NCBI RefSeq assembly: GCF_036711975.1
Contig: NC_091976.1
Coordinates: 15,872,001 to 15,936,000, forward strand
Source: Onthophagus taurus
Lineage: Eukaryota; Arthropoda; Insecta; Coleoptera; Scarabaeidae
Direction of reading: 5' to 3'
DNA length: 64,000 nucleotides
Each line of letters opens with the position of its first letter. Position 1 is the stretch's first letter. Below the pieces are notes generated by a model that was not told the DNA's origin, ran no database searches, and saw only the letters and a list, made by a program, of their open reading frames with translations. The position numbers and the translations under genes were made by a program. This document shows positions 11,341 to 20,494 of this stretch, one piece after another.

Positions 11341-12167
11341 TTTGATATGTAGCTACAAGAAGATGCCGAAAGGGGTGCCCCTACGGATCCAAGAGAATTA
11401 AGGAAGTTAAGTTTTTATTGCTATCTGATTTTAAACCTACCTAAACCAGGGACGATACTTGCTGGGTTCTATCTACCTGCTTGTAATACCTGCCTACTTA
11501 AGAGGAGATTGGATGAACGTGTCGGAATCTGTAAGAAAGATGGACTTGTTGGATGTTATCCATCTAGCATCTTGTATTTCCCCGCTACCCTAAAGGTTGT
11601 CCCGGAGAAGAGAGAGGGAGTTTTTACTGGATAGTGAACTGTTAGTCGTACGTCGTGTACCATCGACGTACGAAAATGCATTTTCTCCTCCTCTGTGCCA
11701 AAAAAAAGAACGTTGGTGTTGTTTCTTCAATTCTACGGAAAAATTTGCATCCAGCATGGAATTGAAGGAATTCTTTCTAACAGAAGTTGCAACTCAGCTG
11801 GTAACATCGCATAGAATGATCTTACACCAACACAAGATATTGCAGGATCTTGCTAACAACACACTCCAACAAACAAGAAGAAAAAATTTGAAAAATTCAG
11901 CACAGAGTTAATTGCAACCTTAACCATTTAAGTCATTGCAATTACTTACTTCCTTCAATTTAAAAACTTGAACACTATTTTTAGCTTTCGATACAATCTC
12001 ATGTAGCTTTACGATCGCCATTTTTTGTGACTTATTTTAATAACAATTCACTAAAAGGATATTTTTAATTATAAACTGAAAAATGCCAATTTAAAAAATT
12101 TTCAAAATGATATTTAAAAATAAAAGTATACATTTAAATATACAAATACAAAAATAAAACTGAATTT
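11341..12167 (+). other. Unassigned region with one short open frame
   Basis: An open frame at 11597-11911 (104 codons, with KERWCCFF and ELKEFFLTEVATQLVTSHRM) has no similarity I recognise. It has no clear splice partners and may be a retroelement scrap. From about 11930 the sequence is very AT-rich and is probably the 3' flank of the LRRC56-like gene on the other strand. Confidence 0.3.
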
Positions 12168-13289
12168 TCAAGATTTTTTCTTAATTTCTGGTAGAACTTT
12201 TTTCCCTTTTATAGTCCTATTATGACTTCTAACGCTAGACAAATTTGGTAAATTTGATTCGCGCGCCGAAGAGATTCCTTGGGAACTTCCTGAAAGTGCT
12301 CTAGGTGGAAAATTCACTGAAAACGAATCTTCTTTGCTAGTATTAACTTCGCTTTGAGTTGATTTCGGTCTTTCTAAAGGAGGCAGAAAACTCTAAAAAT
12401 AAAATACATTCGTAAAATTAATTTCAAATTTACACAATTTACAAACCGGTCCAGCAGTACTATTATTATTATTGTTAATTTTTGCTTTAATTTTTTCTTC
12501 AAAACTAAATTCTTTTCCATCCAACATTTCTAATTGTGGTATTAATTCTTTAATAACCTTCCTATAATCGTTGTGAGATACGATATTTTCATTCCCCGTT
12601 ACAGTTAATTCTTTTAAATTGTCGCAAAGACTCAAAAAGAATAAAGCTTGGATATCCTTTAAAACATTGCTAAAATTTTTGTTTTAATTTATAAAAAATA
12701 GAAGATTTTATTTTAAATTGTATTGTGTACTTGCTAGCATCAATAACCTTTAATTTTACCAAATTATAGCATTCGGAAATATCCAGCAACTGATTTTTAG
12801 CTGCATATATCTCTTCCAAATTATCAAACCCATAAGTTCCATCCAAAGCAGTCAAACCACAGCGATTCACCCTCAAAATTTTTAAATTTTTCAACGCACA
12901 ACCCAAATCCCTTAAAGAAACCAACACGCTTCCATCCAAAATTAATTCCGTTAACATTGGAACGTGATGATGTAAATGTTGAAGACCAACATCAACAGCT
13001 ATAACCATTAATTTTACTTTAGTGATGTTGCTTACATCTTTACAATCACAATATTTTTGCTAAAAATCACAAAATTATTATAATTTAGTATTTGTTATAA
13101 CAAACTTACAATGAGTTCTTTTAGTGTTGGCGGTTGGGGTAATTCAACAATTTCGTATATCGAATGTTCTTCTGGTACATTTACGCTTGATGATGACGTT
13201 GAGGTTAAATCATCGTTTGGAATTATTATTGATAAATCGGCATTGGGAGTTTGAACAGGAGCGCCTTTATCATCTTGATTAGGTGCCAT
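12168..13289 (-). CDS. LRRC56: Leucine-rich repeat protein, LRRC56-like
   Basis: Four exons join cleanly on the minus strand: 13289-13110, 13059-12731, 12669-12447 and 12392-12168, giving 318 residues with canonical splice sites and no frame break. Exon 2 carries consecutive leucine-rich repeats: MLTELILDGSVLVSLRDLG, LKNLKILRVNRCGLTALDG, FDNLEEIYAAKNQLLDIS. Exon 3 has LCDNLKELTVTGN and KELIPQLEMLD. The 'GS.L.SLRDLG..L..L..L...RCGL..LDG' succession and the 'L.P.L..LTL.GN...Y...V.KLIPQL..LD' cap are what I know of LRRC56, a motile-cilium protein linked to intraflagellar transport of dynein arms. The N-terminal 60 residues and the Ser/Lys-rich tail are low complexity. It is shorter than the human protein (about 540 residues), chiefly in the disordered tail. 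Confidence 0.8.
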
Positions 13290-13509
13290 TTAAGTTTTCA
13301 AAAAATGTGTACCAAAACAAGTCAAAAAAATTTATTTTGTATATTTCCATAACGACAACTACATACAATAGAAAAGTTTGATCGATATTTTTAGGGAAGA
13401 TTAGAAAATAACTGGTGAACGTTGATTTAAAATTGATACTAAAACATTTTTTATTTGCCAACTAGAAAGAAATTATCCACAACTTTTTTGGATACAGAAT
13501 ATGCGGATA
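13290..13509. other. 5' flank of the LRRC56-like gene
   Basis: About 220 bp of AT-rich sequence lies upstream of the LRRC56-like start codon and should contain its promoter and 5' UTR. No specific element can be named. The hAT remnant begins immediately to the right. Confidence 0.35.
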
Positions 13510-14110
13510 TGCTAACACACAGCAGAATATCTTAAGGGTGAAATAAAGAAGATTGTTGATAAATTTGACGTCGAAAAGTTCCTTGTGGTAATCGGATACA
13601 ATGCTGCTAATATGAAAAAATCATTCAGGCATCTACAAGACGACTATACTCATATCGTACCACTGGGTTGCATGGCTCATACCTACTCTTCATCTTCTGT
13701 GCAACGATATCTTAAATTTTCCACTTATACAGAAGTTAGTAACAGACGCTACACACATAGTTAACGCAATAAAACAATCTCAAATTTTATCTTTTCTACT
13801 TGTGGAAATAAGCGAAACGAAGGACTGTAAAGTTAGTTTGAAACTAGAATATAAAACGCGCTGGGGAAGCCATCTCTACTGTATGGAATTCTTAATATCC
13901 AACAAAGTCAGTCTTCAAACTTTAGTTGTGCACGAAAAGGCAACGTCGTTGGAACAAATCTGTAACATTCTGGATCCTATCGTTTCACTAATAACTACCC
14001 AAGAATCAAACACCCCGATGATATACAAAATGCACAATGCACTCTCTGAACATTTCAAATTTTTGCATATCTGAGGAAGAAGATGTAATAACTCAAAAGA
14101 CATTTCTCTA
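13510..14110 (+). pseudogene. hAT (DUF659-type) transposase, left part, split by insertion
   Basis: The plus strand reads VDKFDVEKFLVVIGYNAANM, then HIVPLGCMAHTYS, then LEYKTRWGSHLYCMEFLISN (about 13840-13900), and SEEEDVITQKTF just before 14110. These correspond to the DUF659 block ('V.TDNA.NM...', 'GC.AHTL'), the TRWGS motif and the RNase H-like fold of hAT transposases. Frames shift near 13760 and 14075. The coding sequence stops at 14110 and resumes at 16341, so the gene was cut by the element at 14111-16340. Confidence 0.7.
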
Positions 14111-14505
14111 GTGTCAGGTATAAAAGGCTTAAGTCACAAAATGGCACTTTTCAATATAGTAACAGAGTTAAGTCAGTTTGTTTTTCCCTTTCGATTGGTA
14201 TTGTGGGCTTAAGTCTAACACCAACTGCTGCTACTATTTTAAACCGGTCTATAGGCTATAAATCAGAACGCGTCTTATCTTGTACGGTATTATAATCGTA
14301 AGTTGACATAAGCCCTTTTGAGCAACCAATTTAAAACTATGCAGACGTTCCTAAAGACTTAAATTGACTTAGGTCTTTCATATCAAACATGCTTTGGCAA
14401 TTCAGTCTATTATTAATTTAGTGTTCATTGTATAGTGCAATTAGCTCTAGGACGTTCAGGTAATTATTACTCTTCTAAAGTACAACGTATTTTTCAAACG
14501 TTATA

Positions 14506-15954
14506 GTGGCAAGAAATGGCAAGAGGTTTTCTGTATGCAAGAACTGTTTTTGCAGGACTTTGGATGAAAAAGAGAAATTTATTAGAATGGCTATCAGAAA
14601 TAAAACGAAGAATACTTCTGGTATTACTACAAATGATGGAAGAGGCAAAACATCTTCCGCAAACAAAAAAACGGAGGAAGAAATAAATGCAGTAGTAGCA
14701 CACATTAAATCGTTTCCTTCATATGAAAGTCATTATACCAGACGCACGAATGACAAAAAGTACCTTCCATCTCATTTAAACTTGCGAATTATGTACGATT
14801 TATATAAGGAAGAAAGAAACAATCCTGTTGGTAGGACAATATATGAGAGAGAATTTCATAAGTTGAAACTCTCATTTAAAAAACCGCACGTGGATACTTG
14901 TTCTAAATGCGACACCTTTCATATGCAAGTACAGGTTGCTACTAACTCGAACAATGTGGAAGAGAAGCTCCATGTACAACGAGATCTACAGTTACACCAA
15001 GAACAAGCGAATGCAGCATACGAGGCAAAAAAAGCAGACAAAGAAGAAGCTAAAGTCAATTCTGCAAAAAAATGCTATAGTTTTGATCTCCATCAATGTT
15101 TGCCAACACCGTTTATTGGTTCCTCGGTAGCGTTTTACAAAAGGCAATTGTGGACATATAATTTGACCGTTCATGACTGGCGAATCAACGCATTACATGT
15201 GGCACGAGGCTTTAGCTGCCAGGGGAGGCAAACAAATTGCTTCCTGCTTATATAGCTATTTAAAAAATTACCTGATTCCGTAACTGAAGTCACATTGTAC
15301 TCAGACACATGTGGAGGGCAGAACAAAAATAGTCATGTTGCTGCCATGTTCTTAAAAGTGCAAAGTGAATTTCCCTATCTTATAATCAATCACAAGTTCC
15401 TAGTACCAGGCCATACTCACATGGAATGTGACATCGATCACTCCATGATAGAGAAACAGAAAAAAAAAATTGAAACACCTATTTTCCACCCACACGATTG
15501 GTTCCAGTTGGTCAGGGGAACAGGGAGAAAGAACCAGTTCAAGGTTCATGAGATGGAAAAGAACGAATTTTTTGACTTTGCTCATTTACTAAAGACTGTA
15601 TTGGTATGCCGAAAAAAATGTATCTGGTGAACCATTCTTGTGGCCGCTTGTACAATGGCTTCAATATAAAGAAACAGGTGTCGTACACTACAAAAACTAT
15701 TTAAGCGACACTGAGGATTTTAATGTGCTAAGTTTCCTAAGAAGGGGAAAACTCCACAACTTGAAGAATTATCCACTCCAGCAAAGATACAGAAGTTCAC
15801 TTCCAATTTCGGTTGATAAGAAAAACGATTTGTGTGCATTATTACGATTTGTACCACCTGTATTCCACGAATTCTATAAAAATTTACCAACTTCTGAGAC
15901 TGCCATTGATAATGATCCCGATTTGATAGAACAAGTAGAAGAAGAAGACATTTA
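14506..15954 (+). pseudogene. Transposase-like protein with DTCGGQNKN motif
   Basis: Three frame-shifted blocks (14506-15255, 15295-15630, 15638-15954) form one protein of about 470 residues. Block 1 has SHYTRRTNDKKYLPSHLNLR, MYDLYKEE and the zinc-ligand-like HVDTCSKCDTF; a central coiled, Lys-rich stretch ends in YSFDLHQCLPTP. Block 2 opens with LYSDTCGGQNKNSHVAAMF and has HKFLVPGHTHMECD. Block 3 ends RFVPPVFHEFYKNL. This architecture is a widespread but poorly named family in insect, cnidarian and other genomes, likely an RNase H-fold transposase; the D in SDTCGGQN may be catalytic. A related remnant lies at 21500-21910. Breaks near 15255 and 15630 inactivate it. Confidence 0.65.
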
Positions 15955-16340
15955 AGGATTGGTCTTAAGGACGCTGGCGTCGTTATTCTTTTTGTTTCGT
16001 GTATATACTTTATTTTGATTATTCCAACATTTTGTTATTGAATAAAAATGTAATCACTCAGCGCCGTTTTTCTGCTTGACTTAAGTCCTTACGTCAAACA
16101 AAATAAATACAGGTAATTATTAATCAGAGGGTCTTGAAGACTTAAGTCAACCAAATTCAGGTAAATATTCATTTTTTTTCTTAAATGTTGTAACCTAGCT
16201 ATCAACTACCATTTCGGTAATGAATTGGTGCTGTTGTTACTTCTATAAAACAATAATGCGATTTACGAATAATTATAGAACTTTCAAACTCATTTTGTGG
16301 AAAAGTAAAATTTTTGACTTAAGCCCATAATACCTAACAC
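15955..16340 (+). repeat. Right subterminal region of the GQN-motif element
   Basis: Non-coding. It contains GACTTAAGTCC (16077), AGACTTAAGTCAACC (16139) and the terminal GACTTAAGCCC (16316) before the right end. These mirror motifs in the left 300 bp of the element. Confidence 0.6.
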
Positions 16341-16720
16341 CAAAGATTTAATCACAAGGAATTTGCTACAAGTCCGATTGATCTTGCCGCTGCATTTCTG
16401 AATCCTTGTTCTAAACGAAGCAGTTTGTCACCGTGGCGTCGGAGGAAATAGACGCCATGGAATTTATACACAACCTATCCCAGTTAATGCACTTGGATGT
16501 AGTGGCAGATTTGGCAAATTATAAATCAAATGATGAATTGTGGGCAAAAAGATTCTTCTGGACCAGTGTAGTAAAAATGAATCCAGTTGCATGGTGGAAG
16601 GGCCTGTGTAGCAGCAAGATTCAATCTGAGTAAGGTCGCTTAGGATTTTATTAGGATTTAGGATTTTAGGATTTTTTTAGCTGCAGTGTCTTCAGCGATA
16701 GAAGGATAGAAGGGTGGCGA
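16341..16720 (+). pseudogene. hAT (DUF659-type) transposase, right part
   Basis: The coding sequence resumes with FNHKEFATSPIDLAAAFLNP, continues as EEIDAMEFIHNL and DVVADLANYKSNDELWAKRF, and then VVKMNPVAWWKGLCSS. The 'PV.WW' block and the following LSKVA are the start of the hAT C-terminal dimerisation region. The rest of that domain decays after 16640 in a TTAGGATTT-rich run. It matches the left part at 13510-14110 in family and reading direction, so the two are halves of one gene. Confidence 0.65.
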
Positions 16721-16789
16721 CAGTCTTCCGCGAAATCGCGTATTTATTCGGCGGACATCATTTCGGAAAGTTATCAGTTGGTAGAGATA

Positions 16790-18260
16790 CTGTGGTTCCT
16801 TGCAGTTTATAATTTTATGGTATATTCACAAACACTGCACTTTCCTACGATGATACATATTTAGCCATCCCGCATCCTTCAGTTTATAAGATATTCTGTT
16901 ATATTTTCTAATTCCATATATATACCGAAGACACGAATTTTGTACTCGTTGAATACGTGTTACATCGCTAACGTCAATGCACGGATGGTAGACCTCAGCA
17001 CAATAAGTGAATTGAGCCAAAACAGAGGCTTCGCACAACACCTTTTTCAGATGAATACCAAGGTAGTGTTGATGAGGAAACAACATCCTCAGATGATAAT
17101 AAGCCCTGGATATACAGTTGGAGACATGCTTCTTATAGCGAAAACTGTTGCCCATAATCATACCCAAATTCTTTACCTCACTAACCAAAGGAATGTTACA
17201 ACCATCAATTAGCAAATCAATACTTTCCCGAAAACCATTACATATAGCGGAATTTCCAAAAAGTATAGCATTGGATTTACTCGGATTAAGATGTAGACCG
17301 TATTCCCGAGCCAGTTTATGAATGTAATCAAGGTCTTTTTGCATATTCGTAATACCCAACGCGAAGTCGCGTGGATCAAAGGAAACATACATCTGCAAGT
17401 CATCCGCATACATATGGTACTCACAATGATTTAACCCCCTAACGATTTGAAATGTATATAAAGAAAATAGAATAGGCCCTAAAATAGTACCTTGTGGTAC
17501 ACCCTTGCTCAAACAGCGAAATTCAGACAAAGCATCACCGATTCTAACCGACTGATGCCTATTACTTAAATAATTTTCAATTAAGTTTAAAGCGGATTCA
17601 CTGAAGCCAATATACTTTAACAATTCCACAAGCAAGTCAAACACTATTAAAAGCCCTACTAAAATCCAACAAGACTACCAACGTACATAATCCTTTATCT
17701 CGAGCTTGTAAAATATCATTAGTTACCTTGAGAAGGGCAGTACCGCAGCTATGGTTTCTACGAAAACCAGATTGATGCTTCGGTAAAATATTATTAAGTT
17801 GAACAAATTGATGCAACTGATTAAACATAATTCTTTCCAGAACTTTAGATAAAATTGGCAATATGCTAATCGGCCGCAGATCTTTAGGCTCAGATGGGTC
17901 ACGTTTTTTTGGGGTAGGAACCGCAATTGACAACTTCCAACAGTCAGGTACTTCCGAAGTTTCAATGCAAACATTGAGTAAATGTGTCAAGTAGGGTAAT
18001 ATAAATGGAAGACACATATTCAACATACTCACACTGATATTATCAGCACCGGCAGCTCTATAAGAAATTAAGGAAATAGCTTTTATTACATCATCTTCGG
18101 ATACAAAGACAAACTTAAAATTAGTTTGAATCAAATTTAAAGGCGGTAAGTCATTAAAACTGAAACGCGTTGCAAGGTTCAAAGAAGGGACTGAATCAAT
18201 AAAGAAATCGTTAACCTCATCTGGTCGATTCAAGTGAGCAGGGATTTGCTGTGAACATTT
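16790..18260 (-). pseudogene. Jockey-like non-LTR retrotransposon reverse transcriptase
   Basis: On the minus strand, 18233-17637 and then 17644-16826 form one RT with a frame change at about 17640. Visible in order: VIKAISLISYRAAGADNIS, CWKLSIAVPTPKK, DLRPISILPILSKVLERIMF, HQSGFRRNHSC, the palm motif VVLLDFSRAFNSV, then SKGVPQGTILGPILFSLY and the catalytic HMYADDLQMYVSFD box. C-terminal motifs RIQRVQNSCLRYIYG follow. This is a Jockey/CR1-type ORF2 lacking its endonuclease domain (5' truncated, as LINEs usually are). The YADD box is intact, but the frameshift kills it. Confidence 0.85.
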
Positions 18261-18680
18261 CGTACCACAAATATCTCGAAAACCAAAACTCTAATCGAAA
18301 AAAGTTTCAAGTAAACTTTTTTTGGTGAAAAGGGGGCACAGGGTACACATGAGCAGATTTTTTTTCAGGGTTGCCTAAAAGCCCTTCTGACGTCATTTTA
18401 ATTTTTTCAAATCGCACATATCCTTTTTTCTTTCAACGTCTTGAACAACTTAACAAACTAAGTATTTTTAGCTTAAAAATTTTTTTTCTTTAATTCTGCA
18501 TTATGAAGATATCTACAATAAGAAAAATAAAACAACATATTTCAAAATGTAATAAAAAAATTAATTAATAAAAAACGATTTAATTAATCGTAAAATAGTA
18601 CTAAAATTCTTCTTCATTTTTGAAATCACTTTAGAATTTAGAACATTGATTAAAATTTATAAAGTTACCTTTATACATCG
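18261..18680. other. AT-rich spacer, no gene
   Basis: Between the LINE and the mariner remnant there is sequence with poly(T) and poly(A) runs. No recognisable feature. Confidence 0.4.
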
Positions 18681-18681
18681 A

Positions 18682-19690
18682 TTAAACGCTCAAAATGATG
18701 ACATTCACTTCTAAACATTTCTGAATTCTCATTGAAAACGTTCTCTGCACATTGCCAAGCATTTCTTCAGTTATTGATTCGCAAGCTGCTCTGATACGGT
18801 TTTTCATATCGTTTGGTGTTGTTGGTACCTGGTTGTAAACTTTCTCTTTGAGGTAACCCCAAAGAAAGAAATCGGGAGAAGTTAAGTGGAGTGATGTAGG
18901 TGGCCAATTCACCGGTCCATTACGTCCTATCCATTTTTCAGGAAACGTTTCGTCTAAAACTTCTCTTGCGGCTAAAGCATAATGAGATGGACATCATTTA
19001 TGCTGATACCATAGCGCAAGTCCTCGCTCCAGAGTAAGGTCTTCCAACAAAACCGTTAAATCGTTCAACAAAAAATTCCGATTCTTTCTGCCATTCAAAT
19101 TGCCATCAATAAAAAAAGGTCTAATTATTTTATTGCGAATAATGCCGCACCAGACATTAATTGACCAAGGTTTTTGATGATCAACTTCTCTTAGCTAACA
19201 AGGATTTTCATGTGACCAGTAGTACATGTTATGACGATTTACTTGGCCGTGATTGGTGAAAGAGGATTCGTCGGCAAGTAGTACATTGAAGAAAAAATTT
19301 TCATTCAATCTTAATTTTTTCATAGCCCAAGTACAAAATTGCACACGATTTTCGAAATCATCGCCATGTAATTGTTGGTGTAGAGAGACATGATATGGAT
19401 GAAACTTATTAAGTTTCAAAATCCGTTGTACACTCGTTAGCGAAATGCCTGAATCTTTTGACAATTGACGGCAACTTACATGAGGATTAACATCTACAGC
19501 TGCTAAAACAGCTATTTATTCTGTTCATTCGTAACCGATCTTGCACGTGCTCGTTTTTTTTTTCCTCCACGTTACCATAGTCCAGAAATTTTGTAACTAT
19601 TCGATATAAAGTTTTAGGACAAGGCGCTCTTTCTCCAGGAAATTTTCGAACATAAATGTGATGTTTTATGCCGCTGCCCTGCTGTTAATC
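18682..19690 (-). pseudogene. Mariner-like transposase, nearly full length but dead
   Basis: Reading leftward from about 19680: YVRKFPGERAPCPKTLYRIV (the DUF4817-like N-terminal region), then an HTH with CRQLSKDSGISLTSVQRIL. The catalytic core follows with VLLADESSFTNHGQVNRHN (first Asp), WSINVWCGIIRNKIIRPFF, and a degenerate second catalytic block (WYQHK, stop, CPSHYA) where QHDGAPAHYA would be expected. TSPDFFLWGYLKEKVY holds the third acidic residue. The second catalytic Asp is lost and there are several stops. It belongs to the Tc1/mariner superfamily. Two further relatives occur at 26442 and 50375. No clear TIRs were located. Confidence 0.75.
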
Positions 19691-19859
19691 GTATCAGATT
19701 CTCGATTTTTCGATCGCAGTTTATCTCCCCAAAAGATCTGAATGACTTTTCACCGAGCAAGGTCTTAATGTTCGTTAAGAGCATTGAACTGCACGGTGAA
19801 ATTTGATAACGTTATCTATCGAGATACAATAGATCCATAGGGTCGCGGTGCAAGCCCGA

Positions 19860-20330
19860 TATGTAATGAGAGAGAGTTCAGATTAGGTTTCTGAAACACC
19901 TTTACTATCGATTTCGTCATCCTTATACAGACGTGAAGGCCACGCTTCAACAGTGTAGATGTTGTAGTGATGTTCGTTTCCTGTTCAGGTTGGTCAATGG
20001 TTACTGCGACTCCCCATATCTTCTCTCAAGGATTGACTTGCAAGTTCTCCTCGTCGGTTACGATATTTCTTATTTTACGCACCAACAGCTCGAACTAGTT
20101 CTTATAAGAATTCTCCAATCGTGGGGATTGAAAGAGGAGTAGACCGTTTTAAGTTGGACATACTTGCCCTCACGCCAAACAATTTTAGACGTGTTATTCG
20201 AAGCACCATACTCTGTTTTGTACCCAGATAGGTTTAGTTTTGTTTTTGTACGTAGTACCTTTTGTTAAATTACATATGTACTATAGTTATGATTAGCTCT
20301 TAATTGAACTTGTCCTATCGCTACCTCCAT
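19860..20330 (+). pseudogene. Jockey-like LINE 3' fragment
   Basis: RFLKHLYYRFRHPYTD, LQQCRCCSDVRFLFRLVNGY and CDSPYLLSRIDLQV are the C-terminal end of a Jockey-type ORF2. The same segment occurs at 42390-42720 (FLKYLSYKFRHPYTD, FLFRLVTGYCDSSYLLSRID), and the DNA is clearly alignable, so both are copies of one family. The fragment is followed by an AT-rich tail to about 20330. Confidence 0.7.
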
Positions 20331-20494
20331 GTATAAATATAAACTAATTAGACAAAGTGATTAAGCTAAAATAAAATTAATGATTAGTTTTCTTTAAATT
20401 TATTTGAGATTTTCTTTGGCACAAATTACATTTTAATTTAAAACGTCTAAAAAAGTAAAATATTATATATTTCAAAATTGTTTGAAAAAAACTT

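Larger units (their letters stand above)
14111..16340 (+). mobile_element. DNA element (Sola-like?) inserted in an hAT gene
   Basis: The ends are inverted: the left reads GTGTCAGGTATAAAAGGCTT and the right, in reverse complement, GTGTTAGGTATTATGGGCTT; both continue AAGTCA. Subterminal copies of (G)(A/G)CTTAAGTC occur near 14129, 14166, 14208, 16077, 16139 and 16316 on both sides of the reading frame. This is the pattern of transposase-binding repeats. It encodes the protein at 14506-15954. I see no clean target duplication. The element sits inside an hAT reading frame, which independently supports the boundaries. The family name is a guess. Confidence 0.65.

Noticed and set aside
11597..11911. 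104-codon plus-strand frame as a host gene
   Set aside because: No recognised domain, no splice partners, next to LINE debris. Listed only as an unassigned region.
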